This document shows positions 20,776 to 31,439 of a stretch of 64,000 nt of DNA, piece by piece; position 1 is the first letter of the stretch; every line of letters starts with the position of its first letter. Source of the stretch: Diphasiastrum complanatum. Lineage: Eukaryota > Streptophyta > Lycopodiopsida > Lycopodiales > Lycopodiaceae. The position numbers and the translations under genes are program-made. The notes beneath the pieces were generated by a model that had not been told where the DNA came from, made no database searches, and worked only from the letters and a program-made list of their open reading frames with translations. The DNA lies in assembly GCA_029204225.1 (NCBI GenBank), contig CM055093.1, positions 27,811,566 through 27,875,565 of the forward strand. Direction: 5' to 3'.

Positions 20776-22176
20776 CTAGTACTGGGATGGTTGAGTATTC
20801 ACACCTAACTTCCGTACCAAAGTTGAATTCAACACATTATGAGAGGACCCAGTGTCAAATAGAACCTGACCATCTCTACCACAGAGCTGTCCTCGCATAA
20901 CAATAAGAGAAGTGTTAGGAAATTGATACCCTTGGCGAGCCGATTTTGACAAAAGCGCTGGTGGAGCCGTGTCCACTCTCCTGACCACCGAAACATTCAT
21001 GAGGCGTGGAACATCTGGATTGGCTTCCTGCTCGATCTCTTCCACTATCATAGGGTCATCACCCTGGTTCATCTGATCCACCTGAAGATTATATGTGGTC
21101 CACATCAAGTTTTGTGGACATTCCTTCCACCTATGTTGTCCCAAACATCCAAAACAGAGGTTCTCCCTCTTTGCACGTTCTTGGTCCTGAGGTGACAACA
21201 TTGAAGGACGCTGACCCTTTTGGGCATTGGGCTGCCCATACAACCCTTTGCCTTTTGGAGCCCCTGCACCCTTCTTCCTTTGGTCACCCCGAGCTTGCCA
21301 CTGATTGGTTTGACCTTCAAACTTTCTCTTTTTGTTCCATTTGCCCTTGCGTCCCCAAGGTTGCTGACCACTTGTACCAGCTACCGCCACAGGATCCGGG
21401 CCTTTTTTCCCATCTTCATAATACAAAGCCATCTGGATGGCTCCCCGCATATCATGAGATTGCTCCTTCCGCACGAAAGGGCGAATACTCTCTCGAAGTC
21501 CCTCCACAAAGTGAAATATTTGCATGTACATAGGAACTTCATGAGGAATGTGTAACAACGCCTCTCGGTACTTGTCTGCATAATCCTGCACGCTCAAGTT
21601 ACCCTGCTTCAAATAAGACCATTGTTGCATGGCTCTGTTGTCTTCATCCATAGGCACCCAGTTTTGCGCAAACATTTGCCGGAATGCCTCCCATGTGGTT
21701 GGAACTAGGTCATCCTTTTCCACCTTCCTCCACCACCTTTGTGCTGACTCTTGAAAAGGATATGTGGCTTCAGCAATCATCTCAGTTTCATCGTCTATGC
21801 CACACATCTGGAATGCTTTCTCGCACTTTTGCAACCAATTCTCAACGACATCAATAGTTCTCATAGATACTGCTCCAGTGAACTTCGGAGGTTTTAAATC
21901 TTTGATAGTAGGTAGCTTTCTCTTTCGAAACCCCAACTCAGCTTCATGGCCCGTTGACAATGTCCTTTCTACTTCCATAGCTGTACCACTGACTCTCTCA
22001 GGAACGCTAACCCCTTTACCTTTGAGTTGCTCCAAAATCAGCTTAAGAGTAGCTTCGATTGTATCCACCTTGGAACATACAGCATCTAATCTCTGTGAAT
22101 TTTGACTGGTGTTGCTTGCGGATGCAATAGCATAAAGATAGGTAGCAGAAACAAAGCAAAACCAAGCTCTCAGCAC
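20776..22176 (-). CDS. Gypsy-D Gag and protease N-part
   Basis: 466 open residues. The middle (residues about 100-260) is a retrotrans_gag-type domain (YPFQESAQRWWRKVEKDD, FRQMFAQNWVP, SVQDYADKYREAL). A basic linker follows, then a zinc knuckle CFGCLGQHRWKEC (CX2CX3HX4C). Near the C-terminus is the protease active site LFDTGSSHNVL. The frame ends within the protease. Gag forms the particle; the protease would process it. The start is the first Met of the frame and may lie a little downstream. Confidence 0.85.
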   Translation of the reverse strand: MLRAWFCFVSATYLYAIASASNTSQNSQRLDAVCSKVDTIEATLKLILEQLKGKGVSVPERVSGTAMEVERTLSTGHEAELGFRKRKLPTIKDLKPPKFTGAVSMRTIDVVENWLQKCEKAFQMCGIDDETEMIAEATYPFQESAQRWWRKVEKDDLVPTTWEAFRQMFAQNWVPMDEDNRAMQQWSYLKQGNLSVQDYADKYREALLHIPHEVPMYMQIFHFVEGLRESIRPFVRKEQSHDMRGAIQMALYYEDGKKGPDPVAVAGTSGQQPWGRKGKWNKKRKFEGQTNQWQARGDQRKKGAGAPKGKGLYGQPNAQKGQRPSMLSPQDQERAKRENLCFGCLGQHRWKECPQNLMWTTYNLQVDQMNQGDDPMIVEEIEQEANPDVPRLMNVSVVRRVDTAPPALLSKSARQGYQFPNTSLIVMRGQLCGRDGQVLFDTGSSHNVLNSTLVRKLGVNTQPSQY

Positions 22177-22607
22177 CTCAAATCACTACATAGATAAGTT
22201 GCCCTAAATTCCTAGAAGAACTGAATAGAATAGATCTCCTACAGCCAAGTTCTAACTACACATAGACTCTTCTTCTCCAAAAACCAGCAAACTGGGGTTT
22301 CAAACTGACAATTGGCAAAAAACTATGGATGATCACCGAATCAGAAGGCGAAAAGCCTTACCCTACCAGTGACCTACCACAAGAAGCTTATTGCAACTGA
22401 CAGATCTGAAAAATACTGAGTATTGAAGAAGTTACAAACAGATTTACAAATCCTATGTGGGCTGGGTTTTCACAAAAGCGAAGAGAATAATCAAGCCGCG
22501 TAGTAGAAAATGCTCAAAGGCTGCCAGAAGATCAACAATCCACCATAGGGCTTCAATCTGCTATCTTATGGGCTCCAAACCTACCAACACAAGTCTTGAA
22601 AGTAACT

Positions 22608-22619
22608 GCTCTGATACCA
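22608..22619 (-). promoter_or_regulatory. Gypsy-D primer binding site
   Basis: Minus strand TGGTATCAGAGC, two bases from the 5' LTR end at 22,622. Same initiator-Met primer as Copia-B, Gypsy-F, Gypsy-H and the LARD. Confidence 0.92.
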
Positions 22620-22621
22620 AA

Positions 22622-23359
22622 TGTTGCACACAAGCTCACAAACCCTAAGTAAATACACAGAATTACCCAGCAAATCCGTCACTTTATTAATCTCAAGCAA
22701 ATGTACATAGATCAACAAGCAAACATGAGAGCTCTGCTGCAAGTCTCCTCCCAACCATAGCTGCATAGGAATACCATAATCATAATGAGAAATGCCTGAC
22801 AAGGCTCAACCTATATCCCCTCAAGCACCCCTTAACCCTGACACATCCTAACGTCGACACATGGCAAACTCCATGCACAGCCGACACTTGCCACTTGGCA
22901 GTACCCTGACACATAGGCAAGCTAGTAGGTGGACAGTCTGACACGTGTCACTAGTAGTGTTTCGTCCTTCTTTCTATACCATTGTCTCGCTGATTGTTTC
23001 AGACCATAAATGCTTTTATTCATGTGACATCCAAGTGTCCCAATGAGCATATGACACATGTCCTGTTGACCCGTCCATTGACCGTCTGACAAGTGTCACT
23101 CATGCACTGGACCAAGTGTCCCAATGAGCATGTGACACGTGTCATGTTGACCAGTCAACCCTTCCTACTTTTTAGGAGGTCAGTCCAGCAGACTCTCATG
23201 AGACCCAGTACCCCCTTGGCCATCTCGTATTTAGTCACTATAACAAATATTTACATTGCAATTTACAATTGTCTCCACAGGCCGGTGACTTAGCCGTTTA
23301 CAATTTAATAATTACAATTTACCATACATCGGGCAAAGGGATTCAAAGTACATGTGACA
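22622..23359 (-). repeat. Gypsy-D 5' LTR with inserted copia patch
   Basis: 738 bp, 67 bp longer than the partner. The difference is explained by 78 bp at 22,953-23,030 that replace about 11 bp of LTR. Read on the minus strand, that patch encodes NKSIYGLKQSARQWY, a hallmark copia RT motif. Confidence 0.92.
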
Positions 23360-23364
23360 CTTAT

Positions 23365-23838
23365 ATAGCTTGTGTGTGTCTTCACACACTAGAGGGATCA
23401 AATGGGTCAAATGAGGAAGCTCTTTTGTTGGAGTGGATGGAGGAGACATAGCAGGGATAGGGTGGTACAAAGGCGTGGACATCACTGTAGATGCAACAAG
23501 TGTAGTAGGAGTTGCTACAACAGAGGGCATCCCTTCATTAGTAGCAACAGGCATTGTAGCTGTACCTAGCCCTTTCCCTTTGCGTGGAGCCATTCCAATG
23601 ATGATTCTGTTTGGAATGGATTTAGTTCTGCTATGGAGAAGAACTGATCAGTAAAGCGCCAACAAATACCTGGCCAAAAGCAGCCTCAGCAAGACAACCT
23701 CAGCGATGGAGCAAGAGCGGTGAACCCTCAGCGATGGAGCAAGGGCGATGGAGCCGTCTCAGCCAGCCAACAACCTGCGGTGATGGGGAGTCTGAGCGGG
23801 CAGCCCAGACAACCAGCCCCCAGCAGCAATGGAGCCTC

Positions 23839-23841
<3 letters not shown>
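23365..23841 (-). mobile_element. Half-LINE A, 5' part with ORF1 N-terminus
   Basis: Minus strand: short 5' leader (23,841-23,594) and the start of ORF1 at 23,593 (MAPRKGKGLG, then a Pro/Thr/Val-rich low-complexity segment). It is interrupted by Gypsy-D after THKLYK. Removing Gypsy-D and one CTTAT rejoins this frame with the ORF1 part at 17,120 without a shift. The 5' border touches the (GA)n tract at 23,842-23,896. Confidence 0.8.

Positions 23842-23896
<55 letters not shown>
23842..23896. repeat. (GA)n tract between half-LINEs A and B
   Basis: 55 bp of pure GA. On its left lies the 5' start of half-LINE A; on its right, the 3' end of half-LINE B (TTAATAAAGC on the minus strand). One tract thus serves as the 3' tail of B and the 5' border of A. 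Confidence 0.95.
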
Positions 23897-23899
<3 letters not shown>

Positions 23900-25242
23900 T
23901 ATTAACGTCTTTTCCATGCCAAAAGGCGTATAAGACGAGCGAAAAAATCAGATAAAGTGGAACCAAGACGGAGCAATGTCGTCAAACAACATAACTAGAA
24001 TCAAGCTAACTGAGAAGAGGATAATGTCCAGGATTATATGGTACGAGGACCATTTACAGATTCAATTGGCATCTCTTTAGTGCTCTAACTCTTCCACTAA
24101 CTCGAACAATCTCAGATATCAACATTAATAGCAACAGGTTTAATATAAAATGAATGATACCATCCGTATAGATCAGTCGCTTTCCATTTGTTAGAGCCTC
24201 TTGTTTTGCCTTTTTCCGTTCTTGAACTTGAATGAAAGTAAGGTCTTCATCCAGGTATATTGTGGTGCCCCGCAGTTTAGATCTCTTCCCTAGCACTTCA
24301 TGACGACCAGTTGCAAATGCCCAGCGTATGACAAGAGTACTTGGGTCTTTCTTAGTCCATGCAGTATCCATATCTTTGTGGTGGTGTTGAAGACTCTCTT
24401 CAAGAAACTTTTTAGCTTCACCAACAGCATCCTGGGAGTTCGTAATACCTTTAAGTCGGACATTAAGAGCCTTTTGCTCTCGCAAACGGCTCTTGGTGAA
24501 CGTAGCTGAGATAAATGAAGGTGGAGGTGGCATATCTGCCCAGGATCGGACAGCGAAATGATGTTGTTCCACTTGACTTTCAAGCTGTTGGATCTTAGCT
24601 GAAGTAGTCGAATGAGAGGAAGCTTCAATTTTGATAGCTGTAACTTCTTTCTTGAGGTCATCGATAGACGAATCTAGTTTCTGAAGATGAAATTGCACAG
24701 CTTGGATCATAGCTTCAAGAGAAAGAAGTGTTTTTCAATGGTCCTTGAGGTATTCATACGAACGAACTGATCTGCACGAATGACGGAGATCAAGGCTGGA
24801 GGCACAAGTGATTCCTCTTCTAGGGTATTTGGTGTCAAAGGGTCGGTTATAATGGATTCACTATTAGCAAGAAGAGGATCTGACGGAGAGATAGGGATTG
24901 CAACTGGAATAGAAGGTGAAGGGGAAGGTGGATCGAAGGTAGGTGTGATAGACAGACTTGAAGCAGGTACGATGGTAGGAGCAGGTACAAAAGGCTCAGA
25001 TGTGATGGACAGACCTGCAATGGAGGCGGATTTTGGGCCAACAGGGTGCGGTTCGGACCCACGATGGAGGCGGCAGCAGGGCGCGGTTCAGACCTGGTTT
25101 CCGGGCCAGCAGGGCGCGGTGGAGGGTGGGGGGAGCCTCCCCCCCGTTTGTGTGTAGCCATGCCGTAGATTGGAGGTAGCGCACTGGCAGCAGGCACCCG
25201 TCTAGGCAGCCATTGTGGCTAGACAACCATTGCGACCTGTTG

Positions 25243-25244
<2 letters not shown>
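23897..25244 (-). mobile_element. Half-LINE B (ORF1 only)
   Basis: A 1.35-kb minus-strand unit between two (GA)n tracts. From its 5' side: leader, ORF1 start near 25,157 (Pro-rich, MATHKRGGG), one stop near 24,745, then the conserved ORF1 part (24,710-24,054), a 3' UTR of about 150 bp, the tail hairpin (imperfect stem, loop TTTT) and TTAATAAAGC followed by (TC)28. No endonuclease or RT. Same family as half-LINEs A and E and LINE-I. Confidence 0.8.
24054..24710 (-). pseudogene. LINE ORF1 protein (half-LINE B), near-intact
   Basis: 218 residues: a coiled-coil start (HLQKLDSSIDDLKKEVTAIK), FISATFTKSRLREQKALNVRLKGI, DAVGEAKKFLEESL, LRGTTIYLDEDLTFIQVQERKKA and GKRLIYTDGII. These blocks match half-LINEs A and E. 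A stop codon near 24,745 separates it from the Pro-rich N-terminus upstream. Likely an RNA-binding LINE protein; molecular role inferred from family position. Confidence 0.75.

Positions 25245-25297
<53 letters not shown>
25245..25297. repeat. (GA)n tract between half-LINE B and LINE C
   Basis: 53 bp of pure GA. It forms the 5' border of half-LINE B and the cut edge of LINE fragment C. Confidence 0.95.
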
Positions 25298-25299
<2 letters not shown>

Positions 25300-26645
25300 G
25301 TGGCGTAGGTGGACCAGACATGTAGGTCGTCAAGAAGAGGGGGTGAAGCACGAGGGATAAATGCACGTCAAAAGGCACCTGTAGAGGAACTAGATAGGGA
25401 AGCAACAAGGCTTCTCCCCTTTTGTTCTTCATAGGCGCGCTTTTTGCGGCGAAGTGTACGATGATGGAGAGATTGACGAACAATGGTAGAATAAGTGGCT
25501 CATGTGTGCATGCATGTGTAACATGGAGGTGTAGTGAACAAGACTCGTCATCAAACCACGGAGACCAAGCAGGGCGAGCTGGCGTGATTGCATGTCGGTG
25601 GGGTGTGGATGGAAAGGAAACTGAGGCGGCTGTGTGAAGTGAGGTGGTAAGGAAACGGGCCTGTGACTCCAATGGGCTATCGTGCGGGAAGTGGTATATC
25701 TGGGAGCACGATCGATGGAGGAACGAGGTGGGGTTCGTGAACTTGGGACCGAGCCCAAGTGGAAGGATAAAAAGGAGTGATCAGAGAGAGTGGTGGGAAT
25801 GACCTCGAAGTGAGATATTAGTGGAATGAGAGATGGTGACCCCATGAGATAGTCAACAACATTGTGCCCGCGACTATGAGGATAGCATGTGTAGCTGCCT
25901 GAATCAGGCCACTGACTGAAGTCCTGGTAACTCCCATATCATCACAATCAACGGCTCGTATGCGTAGATGGTCATCAGCATCATGGAACTCTACCTGTCG
26001 CGCAGCTGTTCTGGCGTTAAAATCACCAGTAATAGAACCTTGATCTGAGAATCTAATAATATCTGTGGAGAGATCAGTGAAGGGAGAGCCAATGCCCTCT
26101 ACATAAGAGGAGGACTATGGAGGAAAGTAGCATGCAACAATGAAGAGATGGCTAGTCCAATATCACATCCAATGATAACGTGCGTACTCATCATTTCTGA
26201 TAAACTCTATAATCAGGTGTAGTGACTCTCTGTATAAACATGCGACCCCACTGAACCTCTACCACTCGGGATCTCGCCTCTGCCCTGTATACTGAGTCCC
26301 ATCTGTAGCTTGAGAATGTAGGTAGCCCTCTGATCTGGCTCTCATGTGTCTCCATAAGGAATAGAATATCCCTATCCGTAATGAAATCCATAAGGTCTCT
26401 GGCAATAGATGAAGAATGTATACCATTACAATTCCAAATCCCAATATGCAGGTGGTGTGGACGGGGCCCCGAGATGCTCCCATGCCCGGGGGTTCCAACT
26501 TACTCCCTATTGGCGGGAGCCTATGGGTACACTGTCAATGTAATGAACCTGTCCATCCCGATAAATCACACGCCGACCCGACTCTTTGGCTTCTTGGAAG
26601 GCTTGACGTCTTTCTTCCACTTGGATGTATGTAGTTCTATTCTCC
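25298..26645 (-). mobile_element. LINE fragment C: end of ORF1 and ORF2 endonuclease
   Basis: Minus strand: ORF1 C-terminus (YIQVEERRQAFQEAKESGRRV, about 26,570-26,630), then the ORF2 start with an APE-type endonuclease in pieces. The pieces are MDFITDRDILFLMETHES at 26,391, a GDFNART-like site near 26,000, and LIPLISHFEVIPTTLSDHSFLSF near 25,780-25,840. It is cut at 25,298 between endonuclease and RT, exactly at the (GA)n tract. All frames are broken. Confidence 0.78.
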
Positions 26646-27807
26646 CTCAATCCTAAGCAATGTCCATTATCCTAAATACTACCTCCATCCTCTCCTCTCA
26701 TAAATTCAATTGACAACTCTCAAGGCTCATGCTCTTCCTAATTATCTCTTTGCTCCCCACTCTAGTCTCTCTCCTTCCCCTCACTCTTCAACATTCTCTC
26801 CTTTCAAAGTTCTCTCGAACTTTGTTACGAAGGAGAATTAAAAGAAAAACCCGAACTGGCGAGATTTATGCAGGTTCGGTTTCTTGTTCCATCAGGCCAA
26901 TTCAATGGAATCAATCATATCAAAAATATTTCGAATTCTCATTGTATGTAATCAATCGCAGAGATGAACTGGTTACAAGCAATGATTTCTCTCGTTCTTT
27001 ATATAAAGAGAAGATACTGAGACATCACGCATTGTATCATTTCAACCATAAAATTGTGTGATATCGGATGCTTTTGAAACATCATCCATTGTTAAGTCAA
27101 ATTACTAATAGCACTTGATCTGTTCGCCCTAGATCTTACCCACTTCTTTGAATTGGATTTTGATGCTAGTTATTGAGACTCTAAAAACCAAAAATGTCTC
27201 GAAAATGAGAGATGGGAGACTTAACAGTCATAGCAATCAGTTAGACAGTCCAATGCATCTACCCTACTACAAAATCTTTCAAATGCTTTATATTCCATCT
27301 TGGCTAGAGCTTATGGAATCCATAATTGATTAGCAATTGAGATGGTATCTTAAGCTTAATTTCATGCATTTGTTGGTTAGAATCCACGTGTGCATGCCAA
27401 CTATAATCAGCTATATGAAAAATTAGAGAATAGCCATGTATATGCTCAATATGAGAACTTATTCACGGATAGAAGATTCAATGCAAATAACTCTGAACAA
27501 GAATTTGCTATTCATTTTATCATCAGTTAGCTTGAGTTCAAATGGTATACGCCAAAATTCCAAATACTTTACTGTTAGTGGCATGTATATAAATCCATGC
27601 CCGTGTACTTAATTATGCTGCATTCAAAGGCATTCCAGACTTTGATTCAAATATCAAAACTGCACTAGTATCAGGAAACAGTTGGAGAGAGAAAATAACT
27701 CTACTAAAACAATGTTTTGCAACTCAAAACCTGATAGACTGGTGGTGCAAGGTCAAGCAACTTTGAATGTCGAAAACATAGGATAATCAAAGTCAATGAT
27801 CTGAAAT

Positions 27808-27810
<3 letters not shown>
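26646..27810. other. Intron 1, 3' part
   Basis: AT-rich, with no repeat or gene I can identify. It probably represents old intron sequence ahead of exon 2. Confidence 0.45.

Positions 27811-27870
<60 letters not shown>
27811..27870. repeat. (GA)30 tract next to exon 2
   Basis: 60 bp of pure GA ending 40 bp upstream of the exon 2 acceptor. On the transcript this is a purine run in the zone where branch point and pyrimidine tract normally lie; a short TGACTTTTGCTGATTG stretch remains between it and the AG. No LINE end adjoins it. Confidence 0.95.
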
Positions 27871-27875
<5 letters not shown>

Positions 27876-27910
27876 TGTGACTTTTGCTGATTGATTGCAA
27901 TTCTGACCAG

Positions 27911-28190
27911 GATTTTTGCACCGGGAGACAGTGATGATGTTCGAGTAGCTGCCAATTTTGTGACACAATCAAGGTCATGGGCCACACTAATGAGTATAGG
28001 TTGGGGTTTTGGAGCAAATATGCTTACAAAGTATCTTGGAGAAGAGGGAGATGCAACACCAGTTGCTGCTGCTGTTTCTATTGATAATCCCTTCGATTTA
28101 GAACTGGCAACTAGGCATGTTGAAGATAGATTCAGAAACCACTCAAGGGAACTGACCAAAGGTTATGTGGAGATTCTCAGATCAAATAAG
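27911..28190 (+). CDS. EMB8-like protein, exon 2
   Basis: 280 nt (acceptor ccag, donor gtagca), joining exon 1 in phase 2 so that Arg is completed across the junction (TTPR-IFAPGDSDDV). It encodes the core of the hydrolase fold. In typical EMB8 hydrolases the nucleophile elbow reads GxSxG. Here the site is SIGWGFGANMLTKYLGEEG, with Gly where the catalytic Ser is expected. This suggests a non-hydrolytic protein; from memory, the Arabidopsis relative shows the same change, which I could not check. SIDNPFDLELATR follows, as in the family. The exon ends in phase 0. Confidence 0.88.
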
Positions 28191-28514
28191 GTAGCATGTC
28201 ATGTTTACTGTGTGTCACTCATGCGCATAAGTTCTGGTTGATTGATCCTGTGCACTTTCACCACAATACTGTTTCACAATTGGGCATCTGCGATCATTCT
28301 GAAGGGGGATTGCTTCTAAATTATCTTATGAGATTGAAACTCTCGACTTGAATAGTTTTTTATAGATTTCTCTGACAATGAGATATGGAATTTTGCTGAA
28401 AGATCAGGACGGTTGGAGAGTTTCTGGTAATGATAATGTAATGTTTTTACTTTAAACTATATGGATGACAGTAATATACTGTTGCTTAAAAGATTTCTTG
28501 GCTGGACTCTCCAG
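28191..28514 (+). other. Intron 2
   Basis: 324 bp, GT...AG (gtagca...ctccag), no insertion. A second in-frame AG lies 12 nt downstream of the chosen acceptor (tttcag at 28,521-28,526); the family alignment (LLFQG) supports the first. Confidence 0.75.
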
Positions 28515-28700
28515 CTTTTATTTCAGGGGCTGAACAAAAATTTTGATGTATCCAAAGGCTTGGCCTCAACTTCCCTTCAGGAATTTGATTCAGCAATTTC
28601 AATGGTAGCCCATGGCTTCGAAATCTTGGAGGACTTTTATTCAAATGCTAGTAGTGTTGCCTTCCTTCAGCGGGTGAAGTCTCCCTTATTGTGTATACAG
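28515..28700 (+). CDS. EMB8-like protein, exon 3
   Basis: 186 nt (62 codons), phase 0 at both ends. Encodes LLFQGLNKNFDVSKGLASTS, then REFD-like and SMVAHGFEILEDFYSNASS, and ends at KSPLLCIQ before a GTAGGT donor. This is the helical cap and the strand leading to the catalytic-Asp loop of the hydrolase fold. Confidence 0.85.
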
Positions 28701-29914
28701 GTAGGTATCAAAACTAAAGTGTAGCAATTGTTTCTCTAATTTTTGACATAATGTGACTTGTTGTAAAGAGCACAGCAAGTGAAGCTATGAAAACCCACAA
28801 GTTGGACTTGACATGTTGATGTAAAGGTCTTCCCCAAGTTGTGATCTTTATTGGCTTATGCTATTAGAGCTCTGATGCTTTTCCTTTTCTTTTTGCCTTC
28901 ATTATTTATAACATCAGTCATGGTCTTGAAATTACAGTAGAAAGCTACAAGAATTAGCAGTTTTACTTCGCCGTCTGAAGTCAGAGGGTCACAGAGCCTG
29001 AATTTTCTAAACACATTTTGGATCAGCATGTTCCGAACCATTTTGGTTGGAACGGGTTTCCATTTTGGTTGGAACGGGTTTCCGAGATACATATGATACT
29101 TTTGTTTACTTTCAAAGTGCTTTAACTCTATTTGAATAGTGGTTAAACTAAGATGGTTTGGAATATTTCTAGAAAATAAATATTAAAACTACTAATATGG
29201 ATTAGCTTGTTAAAACCCTAACCGTAAATAGTCCAAATTTTAAACATAAGAATTTCGGGCCCCAAGACCCCAAAAGAAGTTGTCTTACATAAATATAATC
29301 TCAATTTTTTTCTTTTGGGAAGGGATTTTTTTTTTGAAGGAAAAAGGTTAAAAAAAAAAAACTCAATCTCTCTCACGTGCTGTACGTATGGAACAAAACA
29401 TATCAAACCAAAAGGTTCGAAGTGGGTCTCTATGCTCGGAAGGTTTTCTACTATGCAGTTTCTTTTTGGAAACAGTCGGAATTTCTTTACCAAATGACTT
29501 GTAAACCATTTCTACTTGTAAATGTAGATGTGCAATGAGCTATAGTATTTGCAATAGGGGAACTCAATTATGAAGAGCAGCCAACATATACAAAGGTCAA
29601 GTTTTAGTTATTGCACATTTTTGGCCTTGCCTAACAGGCAAGCTAAACAGGCAGAGATGTCTTTGAGTCACTCGATGATATCAAAAACCTTGAAAAAAAA
29701 GGTTTGGGCCTTTTTTGTTGCTAAGATGCTTGCTCAATGATGTCAAATCATTGATAAAAGTAACTTTGGTATGTTTTGTAACTGACATGGTCATGCATTG
29801 AGAATTTAAATGAATTTTTTTTGTTGCTAAATGTATGCAGTAGTAGGATCGTTTCGACCTTATTGTTTGACCTATCAATCCATCCTCACAAATTCACATC
29901 ATATTTTTCCGACA
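28701..29914. other. Intron 3, 5' part
   Basis: AT-rich with several A/T homopolymer runs. A 26-bp direct repeat (ccattttggttggaacgggtttcc, two adjacent copies around 29,038-29,085) is the only feature. No gene or element is recognised. Confidence 0.45.
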
Positions 29915-31430
29915 TGGTCTCAATCGGATTAGTGAGAAAGGTATAGAGTAGTGTGGCATATTCAGTCCAACAACGTAGATCTCTCAGCAATGGAGGTGGA
30001 GCACGGGCGATAAACTTACGCCAAAAAGCACCAGATGAAGAGCTATAAAGTAGATCCACAAGGCGTTTTCCTTCAGAAGTTTCATATATGCGTTTTTATA
30101 GTGACAAGTATAGCTATATAGGCGTCTAAGATGACGAAGATGGGGGACGGTAAGGATTGTGCAGAGTTGACTTGTAAGTGGAGTTGTTTGCATACATCAT
30201 CATACCAAGGTTTGTCAGGATGACGAAACTTCAGGCACATGGATTTTTTACGATGTTTGGAAGAGATGGCCGTAGAGGCGGCAGTATGAAGCGCTGTAGT
30301 GAGGAACGATGCCTAGGAGTGGAGTGGGTTAGCATATGGAAAATCTCGGAGTATGAAGGAGAGAGCCTCTTGATAAAGATGTGTGTAAGCATTATTAACT
30401 GTGTAATTAGGGGCACATTCCCTAGGAGAGGGATTAGATGGAGAGAGATCTAGTATTGAGCCCAAATTAATGGAAAGAAAGGAATGGTCAGATAATGTAG
30501 TGGGAGAAATTTTTAAGTCAGATAGAAAGGGTATAAGAGATAGTGAGCCCATGAAATAAATCACAACGCTATTTCCACGACTATGAGGGTGGCAAGTATA
30601 GTCACCAAAGCTCGGCCAACAAGAAAATTGGCAAGCTCATGGGCCTCACCCAGTAAAAGAAAATGCTCATCATAAGAAGAGACTAGGTCGTCGTCATCAG
30701 GAGATATCCTATCAATCCCCATATCCATACTGTCCATGGCATGTATCCTCAAAGAATCATTAGTGATCCTATGAAACTATGTTTTTCTAGAGGAGGTCCT
30801 AGCGTTGAAGTCTCCGGCCAGAAGTATATAATCATGCTAAGAGTAAAGAAGAATATCCGAAGAAAGATCAGCGTACAGGGGACTCGTGCTATCAGCAAAA
30901 GCCGAAGACTCTAGTGGAAAATAACAGACTGTCAAATACACATCCCTGTCAAGCCCAATACTTAGACCATGAAACCGAAGCCAAAGGTAGCATGTCTACT
31001 CATCCTGTCAAACAAGATCAATGATAGGCTGTAATGAGTCCCTGTATAAGCATGCAACCCCACCAGGATCTCTACCCCCCACAGATCTAGTCTCTAAGCA
31101 AAAAATTGAAATCCATCTGAAGCCTTGAAACTCCGATAGTCCCCTAAACTGATTCTCATGAGTCTCTGTGAAAAGAAGGATATCCCCCTGTGCGATGAAG
31201 TCTACTAATTTTCCTGCAGCTGTTGAAGAATGAATGTCGTTATAGTCCCATAACCCAATACGTAGGTGATGTGGATGGGGTCTTGGGCTGCTCCTACCCC
31301 CGAGGGCCCCAACTTCCTAGGCATTAGAGGCAGATGGACCACGATTCAAATATCGAACCTGACCATCCCTATATATGGCAAAATGTCCTGATGCTTTAGC
31401 CTCCTGAAAAATGATCCGAAATTTGGATCT
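29915..31430 (-). mobile_element. LINE fragment D: end of ORF1 and ORF2 endonuclease
   Basis: Minus strand: ORF1 end (IIFQEAKASGHFAIYRDGQVRYL, about 31,340-31,430), then a degenerate endonuclease including a DILLFTETHE block (about 31,150-31,200) and LIPFLSDLKISPTTLSDHSFLSI (about 30,480-30,550). It stops near 29,915 in the endonuclease-RT spacer, almost the same point at which LINE C is cut. No RT, no 3' end. At its 5' side it meets the Copia-E LTR. Confidence 0.72.
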
Positions 31431-31439
31431 AGGCACAAT

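Larger units (their letters stand above)
17126..23359 (-). mobile_element. Gypsy-D, complete chromovirus-like LTR retrotransposon
   Basis: A 6,234-bp minus-strand element with two LTRs (17,126-17,796 and 22,622-23,359), TG...CA ends and a perfect 5-bp target duplication CTTAT (17,121-17,125 and 23,360-23,364). Order on the minus strand: 5' LTR, primer site, gag, protease, (inverted RT), RNase H, integrase, chromodomain, polypurine tract, 3' LTR. It sits inside ORF1 of half-LINE A. Oddities: the RT domain is on the plus strand, and the 5' LTR carries a patch of copia RT sequence. Confidence 0.93.

Noticed and set aside
29038-29085. Adjacent 24-26 bp direct repeat as a target-site duplication
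   Set aside because: Copies are directly adjacent with nothing between them; a small tandem duplication.
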